The position numbers and the translations under genes are program-made. Below the pieces are notes generated by a model. That model was not told the origin of the DNA and did not search any database. It worked only from the letters and a program-made list of their open reading frames with translations. 64,000 nucleotides of DNA from Ramlibacter agri. GTDB taxonomy: Bacteria; Pseudomonadota; Gammaproteobacteria; Burkholderiales; Burkholderiaceae_C. The stretch lies in the NCBI RefSeq assembly GCF_012927085.1, contig NZ_JABBFX010000004.1, positions 310,001 to 374,000 on the forward strand. The letters are read 5' to 3'. Shown piece by piece: positions 41,645-50,101 of the stretch (its first letter is position 1; the number at the start of each line of letters is the position of its first letter).

Positions 41645-44314
41645 ATGAGCGTGCGCCATCTCGATGCATTGTTCGCGCCCCGGTCCGTGGCCGTCGTCGG
41701 CGTCAATGCGCGGCCAGGCAACATCGGCGCGCTCGTGCTGCGCAACCTCAAGCACGGCGGTTTCGCGGGAACGATCCGGGCGGTGGACCGCGTGCGCGGC
41801 GAAGTCGAGGGCACCGAAGTGCTCGCGAGCGTGGACGCGCTGGCGGAGCCGCCGGACCTCGCGGTCGTCTGCACGCCGGCGGCCGCGGTGCCCGATGTGA
41901 TCGCAGAGCTCGGCCGCCGCGGCACGCGTGCGGCCATCGTGCTGTCGGCCGGGCTGAGGCAGCCGAGCGCGGAGCGCGTCGCGACCGCGGAACAGCGCAT
42001 GCTCGAAGCGGCGCGGCCGCACCTGCTGCGCATCCTCGGGCCCAACTGCATCGGCCTGCTGGTGCCCGGCCTCGGCCTCAATGCGAGCTTCGCGCCGGCA
42101 CAGGCGTTGGCGGGGTCCATCGCCTTCGTCACGCAATCGGGCGCGCTGGCGACCGCCATGCTGGACTGGGCCAACACGCAAGGCATCGGCTTCTCGCATT
42201 TCGTCTCCATGGGTGACAGCGCGGATGTCGACTTCGGCGACGTGCTCGACTACCTGGGCAGCGACGGCAACACGCGCGCCATCCTCATGTACATGGAATC
42301 GGTGAAGCACGCGCGCAAGTTCATGTCGGCCGCGCGCGCTGCCGCGCGCAACAAGCCGGTGATCCTGGTGAAGGCCGGCCGTGCCCCCGAAGGCGCGCGC
42401 GCCGCGGCCTCGCACACGGGCGCACTGGCCGGCTCCGACCTCGTGTTCGACGCGGCGGTGCGCCGCGCGGGCCTGGTGCGCGTGGACACGCTGGAAGCAC
42501 TGTTCTCCGCCGCGGCCACGCTGGCCCATCCGACGCCCTGGATCGGCGAGCGGCTCGCCATCGTCACCAATGGCGGCGGCGCCGGCGTGCTGGCCGCCGA
42601 TGCGCTTGCGCTGGGCCACGGCCCGCTGGCGGCGCTCGCGCCCGAAACGCTGGCGCGCCTCGACGCCGTGCTGCCGGCCGGCTGGCCGCGCGCCAACCCG
42701 GTGGACATCCATGGCGACGCGCCGGTGGAACGCTATCACGCCGCATTGCAAGTGCTGCTACAGGCGCACGAGGTCGACGGCGTTCTTTTCATGCATGCGC
42801 CCACCGCCGTGGTCGACTCGCTGGCGATCGCCGAAGCGTGCGGGCCGCTGCTGAAGGAAGCGCGCAAGCCGGTGTTGAGTTGCTGGCTCGGCGGCGCCAG
42901 CGTGAGGGCGGCGCGCATGCTATTCGGCGCCGAAGGGTTTTCCACCCATTCGACGCCCGAGCAGGCAGTGGACGCGTGGCTGCAGCTGCTGCAATACCAC
43001 CGCCACCAGGCCGCGCTGCTGCAACTGCCCGATGCGCAGCCTGCCGAACTGCGGCCCGACCGCGCCACTGCCGAAGACATCGTGGCGCGGGCCCGCCGCG
43101 ACGGCCGCGAATGGCTGGACGAGGCGCAGGCCAAGGCTGTGCTGCAGGCCTACGGCATCGCCACGGTGCCGACCCGCAAGGCGCGCGATGCCGAGGATGC
43201 CGTGGCCGCCGCGCACGCGCTGGGCTACCCGGTGGCGCTGAAGGTGATCTCGCCGCAGATCCTGCACAAGTCGGACGTCGGCGGCGTCGCGCTCAACCTC
43301 GGCTCGGCCGACGAGGTGCGCTCGGCGGCGGTCCGCATGCGCCAGCGCGTGGCGCGCCTGAGCCCGCAGGCGCAGGTGAGCGGCTTCACGGTGCAGACCA
43401 TGGCGCAGCGGCCGCGTGCGCACGAACTGATCGCGGGCATCGCGACCGATCCCGTGTTCGGCCCGATCGTGCTGTTCGGCAGCGGCGGCATCGACGTGGA
43501 GCTGATGCAGGACCGGGCGCTCGCATTGCCGCCGCTCAATGCGGTGCTGGCCCGTGACCTGGTGGCGCGCACCCGCATCGGGCCGCGGCTGGCTACTGGC
43601 TGGCGTGGCCGGGCTCCCGTGAACGAGCCGGCGCTGTTGCGCGCCTTGCAGCAGGTGGCGCAGATCGCCTGCGACCTGCCGGGCGTGGCCGAACTGGACA
43701 TCAACCCGCTGCTGGCGGATGCCGAAGGCGTGCTCGCGCTCGACGCGCGCATCCGCGTGCGGCCGCAGGACGAGGGCGATGCCAGCCGCCTCGCGCTGCG
43801 TCCCTATCCGGCGGAACTGGAGGAGACCGCGAACCTGGGCGGCCAGCAATTGCTGCTGCGGCCTATTCGCCCCGAGGACGGCGAGCGGCTGGCCGAGTTC
43901 TATGCGGCGGCCACGCCGAGTGACCTGCGCCTGCGCTTCTTCCTCTCGCGCCGCGAAGTGCCACTGTCCGAACTGGCGCGCTATTGCCAGATCGACTACG
44001 AACGCGAGATGACCTTCGTGGCCATTGCCGGCGACGCGATCGCCGGCGAGGTGCGCGCGATCTGCGACCCGGACAACGAGCAGGCCGAATTCGCGATCCA
44101 GGTCGCGGGCGGCTGGCAGCGCCGCGGCCTCGGCCGCGTGCTGATGGACAAGCTCGTCGCCTACCTGCGCGGGCGCGGCACGGGCGCGATCGTGGGCGAA
44201 TGCCTGCAGGAGAACGCCGGGATGGCTGCGCTGGCGCGCAGCGCCGGGTTTTCCGTGAAGACCGGTGCAGACGACGTGTTGCAGCTGCGGTTGACGCTGG
44301 CCGCGCCTTCCTGA
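41645..44314 (+). CDS. ADP-forming acyl-CoA synthetase fused to a GNAT acetyltransferase (PatZ/Pat-like)
   Basis: An 889-residue protein. A CoA-binding Rossmann region opens the chain (SVAVVGVNARPGNIGALVL) and a succinyl-CoA synthetase-like domain follows, with His257 in SHTGALAGSD, the phosphohistidine position of ADP-forming enzymes. An ATP-grasp domain spans ~480-715 (VALKVISPQILHKSDVGGV). A GNAT domain covers ~730-889 (GGWQRRGLGRVLMDKL). Relatives include lysine acetyltransferases such as PatZ; when the His is present, acetyl-CoA synthesis from acetate is also possible. ATG at 41645 after AAGAGGGAG. Confidence 0.88.
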   Translation: MSVRHLDALFAPRSVAVVGVNARPGNIGALVLRNLKHGGFAGTIRAVDRVRGEVEGTEVLASVDALAEPPDLAVVCTPAAAVPDVIAELGRRGTRAAIVLSAGLRQPSAERVATAEQRMLEAARPHLLRILGPNCIGLLVPGLGLNASFAPAQALAGSIAFVTQSGALATAMLDWANTQGIGFSHFVSMGDSADVDFGDVLDYLGSDGNTRAILMYMESVKHARKFMSAARAAARNKPVILVKAGRAPEGARAAASHTGALAGSDLVFDAAVRRAGLVRVDTLEALFSAAATLAHPTPWIGERLAIVTNGGGAGVLAADALALGHGPLAALAPETLARLDAVLPAGWPRANPVDIHGDAPVERYHAALQVLLQAHEVDGVLFMHAPTAVVDSLAIAEACGPLLKEARKPVLSCWLGGASVRAARMLFGAEGFSTHSTPEQAVDAWLQLLQYHRHQAALLQLPDAQPAELRPDRATAEDIVARARRDGREWLDEAQAKAVLQAYGIATVPTRKARDAEDAVAAAHALGYPVALKVISPQILHKSDVGGVALNLGSADEVRSAAVRMRQRVARLSPQAQVSGFTVQTMAQRPRAHELIAGIATDPVFGPIVLFGSGGIDVELMQDRALALPPLNAVLARDLVARTRIGPRLATGWRGRAPVNEPALLRALQQVAQIACDLPGVAELDINPLLADAEGVLALDARIRVRPQDEGDASRLALRPYPAELEETANLGGQQLLLRPIRPEDGERLAEFYAAATPSDLRLRFFLSRREVPLSELARYCQIDYEREMTFVAIAGDAIAGEVRAICDPDNEQAEFAIQVAGGWQRRGLGRVLMDKLVAYLRGRGTGAIVGECLQENAGMAALARSAGFSVKTGADDVLQLRLTLAAPS

Positions 44315-44315
44315 T

Positions 44316-45272
44316 TCACACCGCCGCCTGCGGCGTGACCTCCACCACCTGCCGCTGCACGCCGCGCAGCAGGCCCAGCGCCGTGCTGCGGCCGATGCGG
44401 TCGCGGCCCAGCGCGCGGTGCAGGTGGTCCACTTCGCCGACCGGCTTTTCGTCGATCGTGACGATGCGGTCGCCCGAACGCACGCCGGCGCGGTCGGCCG
44501 GCCCGTCGCGCACTACCTCGTCGACGAGGATCGCGCTCTCCAGCGCCAGGCCGTGATGGCGTGCCACGCGGCGCGCGAGCGGCACGGTGTGGGCGGCCAG
44601 GCCCAGCCAGGCGCGGCGCACGCTGCCGTTGCGCAGCAGCTCGGTCACCACCCACTGCGCGGTGTTGGACGGCACCGCGAAGCACAGCGACTGCGCGCCG
44701 GCGATGATGGCCGTGTTGACGCCGACCACGCGACCGGCCGTGTCCAGCAGCGGCCCGCCCGAGTTGCCGGGGTTGAGGCTCGCGTCCGTCTGGATGACGT
44801 TGTCGATGGCGCGGCCCGAGGGCGCGCGCAGGCTGCGGCCCACCGCCGACACCACGCCGGTGGTCACCGTGTGCCCGAAGCCCAGCGGGTTGCCGATGGC
44901 GATGGCCACCTGGCCCGGGCGCAGCTTCGCCGAGTCGCCCAGCTCCAGGTGGGGCAGCGCGTGCGCCGAGGCCGTGCGCACCAGTGCGAGGTCGGTGTGC
45001 GGATCGATGCCGACCACTTCGCCGGCCGCCTGGGTCTCGTCCTCGAAGCGCACCTGCACGGCAGCCGCGCCTTCGACGACGTGGCAGTTGGTGAGCAGGT
45101 AGCCGTCCGGCGTGATCAGGAAGCCGGAGCCGGCGCCGTCGCCGGACTGGCCGTTGCGGCGCGCCTTGCCTTGCACGCGCAGCGACACCACACCGGCACG
45201 GGCGTGCTCCAGGACGTCGATGACGGCGCGCGAATACGCGTCGAGCAGTTGCAGGTCGTCGTTTTCGTTCAT
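44316..45272 (-). CDS. Trypsin-like S1C serine protease with PDZ domain
   Basis: A 318-residue DegP/HtrA-like protease with an intact triad: His64 in LTNCHVVEG, Asp94 in PHTDLALV and Ser171 in NPGNSGGPLL. A single PDZ-like domain covers about 220-315. Unusually for this family there is no signal peptide or membrane anchor (start MNENDDLQLLDAYSRAVIDV), so it appears cytoplasmic. It is the last gene of an operon with a LuxR regulator and an inactive relative, and lies 7 nt after the LuxR stop. Confidence 0.85.
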   Translation of the reverse strand: MNENDDLQLLDAYSRAVIDVLEHARAGVVSLRVQGKARRNGQSGDGAGSGFLITPDGYLLTNCHVVEGAAAVQVRFEDETQAAGEVVGIDPHTDLALVRTASAHALPHLELGDSAKLRPGQVAIAIGNPLGFGHTVTTGVVSAVGRSLRAPSGRAIDNVIQTDASLNPGNSGGPLLDTAGRVVGVNTAIIAGAQSLCFAVPSNTAQWVVTELLRNGSVRRAWLGLAAHTVPLARRVARHHGLALESAILVDEVVRDGPADRAGVRSGDRIVTIDEKPVGEVDHLHRALGRDRIGRSTALGLLRGVQRQVVEVTPQAAV

Positions 45273-45279
45273 GGTTTCC

Positions 45280-45852
45280 TCACAGTCCGACCAGTCCGAG
45301 CCGCAGCCCCTGGCGGACGGCTTCGGTGCGTGTCGCCGCGCCGGTCTTCACCAGGATCTGGGCGACGTGGAACTTCGCGGTATGGCTGGAGATGCCCAGC
45401 GCCTGGGCGATCTCGCGGTTGGCCAGCCCCTTGGCGAGCAGTTCGAAGACTTCCAGCTCGCGCGGCGTGAGCGGCTCGCTCAGCTCGGGCCCGGCCGCGA
45501 TCCGGGGCAAGGCCGCGGCGGGATCGGCGACGTGCAGGCCGGCCGCGAGCGCGTGGACCGCTGCCGCGAGTTGGGCTTCGCCGGCATCGAGGTGCAGGTG
45601 GCCCTGGGGCGCGCGGCGCGCGGCCGGCGCTGCTTCGCCCAGCCACAACACGGGCAGCGCTTCGGGCGCATCCTGGGCGATGCGGGCCGCGTCCGCGGCC
45701 ACGGGATCCACCACCACCAGCACTTCGGCCGGCAGGTGCAGCGCCTGTTCCGGCGCAGCGGTCGCCACCGACAGGCCAGGCGTGCGGCGCAGGGCCTCGG
45801 CGACGCCTTGCACCGACCACTTCGGCCCGCCGGTGACGACCAGGTTCAGCAC
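45280..45852 (-). CDS. LuxR-family transcriptional regulator
   Basis: A 190-residue protein with a C-terminal LuxR helix-turn-helix (LTPRELEVFELLAKGLANRE, then HTAKFHVAQILVKTGAATRT). The N-terminal ~120 residues resemble a degenerate receiver domain: VVVDPVAADAA occupies the place of the phospho-Asp strand, but the acidic pocket near the N-terminus is missing, so phosphorylation is doubtful. GTG start at 45852 overlaps the pseudoprotease stop by 7 nt. It lies between two protease-fold genes. Confidence 0.82.
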   Translation of the reverse strand: MLNLVVTGGPKWSVQGVAEALRRTPGLSVATAAPEQALHLPAEVLVVVDPVAADAARIAQDAPEALPVLWLGEAAPAARRAPQGHLHLDAGEAQLAAAVHALAAGLHVADPAAALPRIAAGPELSEPLTPRELEVFELLAKGLANREIAQALGISSHTAKFHVAQILVKTGAATRTEAVRQGLRLGLVGL

Positions 45853-46748
45853 CGCGGCGCCTGCTCGCCCACTTCCACGCTCAGTTCCACGGGCGCGCCA
45901 CCGCGCAGGACCTGCAGGCGCAGGCGGCTGCCGATGCGGTCCGGCGTGAGCAGGTCGCGCAGGTCTTCGATGCTGCCCAGCGTCTTGCCGCCGGCGGCGA
46001 GCAGCACGTCGCCCACCAGCAGGCCGGCGCGAGCGGCGGGGCTGTCTTCGCCGACGCCGCAGACCAGCAGGCCCGAGCCAGCCTCGGTGCCGGCCGCTTC
46101 GCGCATGGCGCTCGTGAGCGCGACGCCCTGCGCCACGACGCCGAGATGGCCGCGTGCCACGCGCCCATGCGCCAGCAGCTGGTCGACCACCCGGTCGATG
46201 GTGGACACGGGCAGCACGACAGCGTGGTGGCGGGCGAGCATCGCGCTGGCCATGCCCAGCACCTGTCCCTGCGCGTCGGCGATCGGTGCGCCCATCAGGC
46301 CTGGAAAGAGCCCGCCATCGAGCCGCAGCAGGCGATCCACCGGCGCGCCGCGCCAGGTCCGCCAGGGGCCGGCCACGCAGCCCAGGTAGCCGAAGCTCGC
46401 GTGCACGACCCCGGAGGCGTCGCGCCCGGTGGCGAACACGAAGTCCCCGGTGCGCGGAGCGGGATCCAGCCGCCGCTCGGCCGGTTGCAGCTTGGTGTCG
46501 ACCGAGAGCACGGCGATGTCGGTGCCCGGATCGGTGCCGCGCAAAGTGGCGGGCACGGCCTCGCCATCGGGCAGCACGACGTGCGCGCGGTGGCCGTGGC
46601 CCAGGCCGGCGGCGGCAGTGACCACCGTGTCCGCGCGCCATGCGATGCCGGCGCAGGCGCCGCCGCGGCGCACGCGCACGCCGAGCACGGAAGGGGCGAC
46701 GCGCTCGACGGCATCGGCCGCCGAGGGCGGGAAGGAGAAGTCGTTCAT
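45846..46748 (-). CDS. Catalytically inactive trypsin-like (S1C) protein with PDZ domain
   Basis: A 300-residue protein with the same two-domain layout as the protease at 44316-45272. The Asp of the triad is kept (Asp77 in GTDIAVLS), but the His position reads VVTAAAGLG (Ala47) and the Ser position reads PGLMGAPI (Met152 for Ser). It should be unable to cleave peptides. A PDZ domain covers ~215-300 (SPAARAGLLVGDVLLAAGGK). No signal peptide. It may act as a sensor or as a regulatory partner of the active protease; that is inference. The first gene of its operon. Confidence 0.82.
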   Translation of the reverse strand: MNDFSFPPSAADAVERVAPSVLGVRVRRGGACAGIAWRADTVVTAAAGLGHGHRAHVVLPDGEAVPATLRGTDPGTDIAVLSVDTKLQPAERRLDPAPRTGDFVFATGRDASGVVHASFGYLGCVAGPWRTWRGAPVDRLLRLDGGLFPGLMGAPIADAQGQVLGMASAMLARHHAVVLPVSTIDRVVDQLLAHGRVARGHLGVVAQGVALTSAMREAAGTEAGSGLLVCGVGEDSPAARAGLLVGDVLLAAGGKTLGSIEDLRDLLTPDRIGSRLRLQVLRGGAPVELSVEVGEQAPRC

Positions 46749-46866
46749 GGAGACACCATCCGGGAGGAGCAATGCCCCCATGGTGCGCAGCGCTCCCCAG
46801 GAACGCATCCGCGCATCGGCCAGGCTTCACTCCCCGAACGGCTAGTTGGCGGCGCCCGGCCGCGCT

Positions 46867-47259
46867 TCAAGCCGCGGTGGGCCGCGCCTCCGGCACCGCG
46901 TGCCACCAGCGGTCGAAGAAATGGTGCGCCACGGCGTTGGCCAGCGGCTCGAGGATCGCGTAGGCACTGGCGGCCATCCAGCTGCCGCTGAGCGCATAGC
47001 CGACGCCCATCGCCACCACCAGGTGGGTGCCGGCCATCACGCCACCTTGCTTGAGCGTCCGGGCTCGCGCCGAACCGTTCCAGCGGACCTTCTCCAGCCA
47101 GTGGCTCGCGCCGGTGTTCACGGCCGGCTCGACGAAGGCCAGCAGGCTGCCGAGGATGAAGGCGCCGGTGAACAGCCAGCCCAGCGCCACCCCGATCGCG
47201 AGGTGGATGACGGCGAAGGAAAGGGTCTTGTGGAGGTTGGAGTGACTGCGCAGGCGCAT
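46867..47259 (-). CDS. DUF2061 membrane protein
   Basis: A 130-residue inner-membrane protein made of two similar halves, each with two hydrophobic segments: KTLSFAVIHLAIGVALGWLF with EPAVNTGASHWLEKVRW, then GTHLVVAMGVGYALSGSW with EPLANAVAHHFFDRWW. This duplicated E-P-x2-N pattern is typical of DUF2061. The function is unknown. The ATG at 47259 lies 5 bp from a Fur-box-like site. Confidence 0.8.
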   Translation of the reverse strand: MRLRSHSNLHKTLSFAVIHLAIGVALGWLFTGAFILGSLLAFVEPAVNTGASHWLEKVRWNGSARARTLKQGGVMAGTHLVVAMGVGYALSGSWMAASAYAILEPLANAVAHHFFDRWWHAVPEARPTAA

Positions 47260-47264
47260 GCTCA

Positions 47265-47283
47265 AATGATAGGGATTCTCATC
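47265..47283. promoter_or_regulatory. Fur-box-like site
   Basis: AATGATAGGGATTCTCATC resembles the Fur target form AATGATAATNATTCTCATT, with differences mainly in the centre. It is the AT-richest segment in the 76-bp gap between the DUF2061 gene and the divergent FAD oxidoreductase gene. Function is not shown. Confidence 0.45.
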
Positions 47284-47335
47284 TGGCGTCGGGATTGGCA
47301 ATCCTGATCGCGGCGATTGCGCGTATCCTGGGTCG

Positions 47336-48451
47336 GTGGAGCTACCGTTGCGGGCCATCGCGAGCGAAGCCGAAGGCTGCATGGACGTCGAGGGCTGCTG
47401 CAGCTTCGATGCGCTGGTCGCCTGGGCCCTGCCACGGGGTGTGATGCCGGCCGTCGTGCCACCGTTGAAGAAGGTCACGGTCGGCGGGGCGATCGCCGGT
47501 GTCGGCGTGGCGGCCACCTCCTTCCGGCAAGGCCTCGTGCACCACGCCATGCGCGAGCTGGAGGTGCGCTTGCCCGGCGGAGAGGTGGTCACCTGTACGC
47601 CTGACAACGCCCATCGCGACCTGTTCTTCGGCTTCCCCAATTCGCACGGCTGCCTCGGGCAGGCGCAGCGCGTGCGGCTCGCCACGCTGCCGGTGCGGCC
47701 CTTCGTGCATGTGCGCCATGGCCACTATCGCGACCCGCAGGCCTTCCTGGCGGCGCTCGCGCGCGTCTGCGCGAACGACGCGGACTTCGTCGACGGCATG
47801 GCTTTCGGCACTGGCGAATACGTGCTGAGCGCCGCGCGCTTCGCCGACGATGTGCCCTGGCGCAGCAGCTACGGTGTCGAGCCGGCCTACTGGCAGTCGC
47901 TGCGCGAGCGCGACGAGGACTACCTGGCCACCGGGGACTGGCTGTGGCGCTGGGACACGGACTGGTCCTGGTACTCTCGGCAGTTCGGCGCCCAGCGCTC
48001 GCTGCTGCGCCGCGTGCTCGGGCGCTGGCGCGGCCAGCACCGCGAAAGCGTGGTCCAGGACGTGGACATCCCGCTGGCGCGGGCCGGCGAATTCCTGGGC
48101 TTCCTGCAGCGCGCGCTCGGCACTGCTCCGATCTGGGTCTGTCCGGTGCACGGCGACCGTCCGGGCGATCGCTTCCCCCTCTATTCGCTCGCCCAGCCGC
48201 TGTACGTGAGTTTCGGCTTCCGCGACGTGCCGCAGGTGCGCGAGCCACAGGAAGCCGGCGGCTTCGACCGGCTGGTGGAGGAGGAGGCCCGGCGCCTGGG
48301 CGGCATCAAGGCGCTGCACGCCGGCAGCCACTTCACGCCGGGCGAATTCGACGGCGCCTATGGCGGCGGCGCCTACCGGGCGCTGAAGGCGCGCTACGAC
48401 CCGCAGGGGCGGGCGCCGGAGCTCTATGACAAGTGCGTGGCGCGGGCCTGA
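47336..48451 (+). CDS. FAD-binding oxidoreductase (DIMINUTO/DHCR24-like), N-terminally short
   Basis: A 371-residue protein matching the bacterial FAD_binding_4 family from its middle onward: VGGAIAGVGVAATSFRQGL and FPNSHGCLGQAQR are FAD-fold motifs, and the C-terminal half carries FGFRDVPQ and KALHAGSHFTPGEF. Family members usually have some 60-90 more N-terminal residues, including the first FAD-binding strand. Here the frame is stopped by TAG at 47270 and the divergent gene begins at 47259, so that part is absent. GTG at 47336 is the first start. It is either a truncated, perhaps inactive gene, or a short variant. Its 3' end overlaps the rlmN-like gene. Confidence 0.65.
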   Translation: MELPLRAIASEAEGCMDVEGCCSFDALVAWALPRGVMPAVVPPLKKVTVGGAIAGVGVAATSFRQGLVHHAMRELEVRLPGGEVVTCTPDNAHRDLFFGFPNSHGCLGQAQRVRLATLPVRPFVHVRHGHYRDPQAFLAALARVCANDADFVDGMAFGTGEYVLSAARFADDVPWRSSYGVEPAYWQSLRERDEDYLATGDWLWRWDTDWSWYSRQFGAQRSLLRRVLGRWRGQHRESVVQDVDIPLARAGEFLGFLQRALGTAPIWVCPVHGDRPGDRFPLYSLAQPLYVSFGFRDVPQVREPQEAGGFDRLVEEEARRLGGIKALHAGSHFTPGEFDGAYGGGAYRALKARYDPQGRAPELYDKCVARA

Positions 48452-49464
48452 GGCATCGGCCGCAGCACCGCGATGCTGCGCGCGCGCAATTGGCCGCAAC
48501 CGCCGTCGACGTCCTGGCCCGCGGACTGCCGCAGCTTGGTGAGGATGCCGCGCCGGTGCAGAGTGCGGGCGATCTCGGCGGCGCGTTCCCAGGACGGGCG
48601 CCGGAAGTCCACGCCATCCACCGCGTTGAAGGGGATCATGTTCAGCACGCCGTACTTGCCGTGCAGCAGCCGCACGATGCCTTCGATCTCGTCGGGGCCG
48701 TCGTTCACGCCTTCCAGCAAGGTCCACTGGTATTGGATGGGATAGCCGGTCGCGCGCGCATAGGCTTCGCCGGCATCGACCAGCTCCTGCGGCGACAGTC
48801 GCGGCGCACGGGGCAGCAGTTCGCGCCGCAGTTCGTCCTTGGTGGTGTGCAGCGACAGCGCCAGTGCGGGCTTCACGCGCCCTCGCGGCAGCCGCTCGAA
48901 CACCCGCGGGTCGCCCACCGTGGAGAACACCAGGTTCTTGTGGCCGACGTTGCCGGCGGTGCCGAGCAGGTCGATGGCTTCGAGCACCGCGTCGAGGTTG
49001 TGCGCGGGCTCGCCCATGCCCATGAACACCACCTTCTTCACCGGCCGGCGCGTGCGGGCCAGCGCCACCTGCGCCACCATCTCGGCGCTTCCGAGCTGCC
49101 GCACCAGGCCGCCCTGGCCGGTCATGCAGAACCGGCAGCCGACCGCGCAGCCCACTTGCGAGGAGATGCAAAGCCCTTCGCGCGGCAGCAGCACGCTTTC
49201 GACGGTCTGGCCATCGGCCAGTTCGACCAGCAGGCGCTCCGAGCCGTCCGCGCCGGGGTGCACCGACTGCAGGCGGACCAGGCCGGCCAGCTGCGCCTCG
49301 AGGGCGGGCAGGGCGGCCAGCAGCGAGGCGGGCAGGAAGTGTTCGGGCCGCCGCTTGCCGCTGGTTTGCGGCAGCGCCTGCGACCACAGCCGCAGGACGC
49401 GGAACTCGTGGCTGGCCCCCGCGCCTGCGGCGCGCAGGCTTTGCCGGATCTGTTCAATGTGCAT
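48424..49464 (-). CDS. RlmN/Cfr-like radical SAM RNA methyltransferase
   Basis: A 346-residue radical-SAM enzyme with the cluster CGCAVGCRFC pattern (Cys106, 110, 113) and a C-terminal catalytic Cys in DVDGGCGQL, as in RlmN, which methylates A2503 of 23S rRNA and A37 of tRNA. It is shorter than and diverged from canonical RlmN and looks like the second paralogue often found in Burkholderiales, so specificity is uncertain. Start ATG at 49464 (MHIEQIRQSLRAAG). Its last 28 nt overlap the convergent FAD oxidoreductase gene. Confidence 0.82.
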   Translation of the reverse strand: MHIEQIRQSLRAAGAGASHEFRVLRLWSQALPQTSGKRRPEHFLPASLLAALPALEAQLAGLVRLQSVHPGADGSERLLVELADGQTVESVLLPREGLCISSQVGCAVGCRFCMTGQGGLVRQLGSAEMVAQVALARTRRPVKKVVFMGMGEPAHNLDAVLEAIDLLGTAGNVGHKNLVFSTVGDPRVFERLPRGRVKPALALSLHTTKDELRRELLPRAPRLSPQELVDAGEAYARATGYPIQYQWTLLEGVNDGPDEIEGIVRLLHGKYGVLNMIPFNAVDGVDFRRPSWERAAEIARTLHRRGILTKLRQSAGQDVDGGCGQLRARSIAVLRPMPQARATHLS

Positions 49465-49579
49465 GGTGAAGCCCCGATTGTCCCAGCTTCGCGAGTCCGG
49501 GGCTTCACGCGGGGTGCTGTGGGAACGCGCGGCGCGCGGCGTGCATCTATGCGCTTGCAACATCGAAGGAGAACCAAAG

Positions 49580-50101
49580 ATGCGTACCCATGTATTCCTG
49601 GCCGGGCTGCTCGCCGGCTCGGCCGTCCTGGCCGTGCACGCCCAGCCGGGGCCCACCGACCCGCAGATCGCCCACATCGTGGTCACCGCCAACCAGGTCG
49701 ACATCGATGCCGGCAAGGTGGCCGAGAAGAAAGGCTCGACGAAAGACGTGCGGGCCTTCGGCAAGCAGATGGTCACCGACCACACGGCCGTCAACAAGTC
49801 GGCCGCGGCGCTGGTGCAGAAGCTGCACGTCAAGCCCGAGCCCAACGACACCAGTGCGAGCCTGAAGAAGGGCGGCGAGGAGAACCTCGCAGCGCTGTCC
49901 AGGCTGAAAGGCAAGGAGTTCGACCAGGCCTACGTCGACCACGAGGTGGCTTACCACCAGGCCGTGATCGACGCCGTCGACAAGACGCTGGTCCCGAACG
50001 CCAGGAACGAGGAACTGAAGGCGCTGATCGTCAAGGTCCGCCCGGCGCTGGTGGAGCACCTGGAGCACGCCAAGCACCTGCAGGCGGAGCTGGGCAAGTG
50101 A
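49580..50101 (+). CDS. DUF4142-domain periplasmic protein
   Basis: A 173-residue protein with a signal peptide (FLAGLLAGSAVLAVHA, cleavage near residue 22) and a ferritin-like helical DUF4142 domain: DAGKVAEKKGSTKDVRAFGK, MVTDHTAVNK and YVDHEVAYHQAVIDAVDK. The family is envelope-located with no fixed function. AAGGAGAA precedes the ATG. The stop shares a base with the cupredoxin start, so the pair is one unit. Confidence 0.85.
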   Translation: MRTHVFLAGLLAGSAVLAVHAQPGPTDPQIAHIVVTANQVDIDAGKVAEKKGSTKDVRAFGKQMVTDHTAVNKSAAALVQKLHVKPEPNDTSASLKKGGEENLAALSRLKGKEFDQAYVDHEVAYHQAVIDAVDKTLVPNARNEELKALIVKVRPALVEHLEHAKHLQAELGK

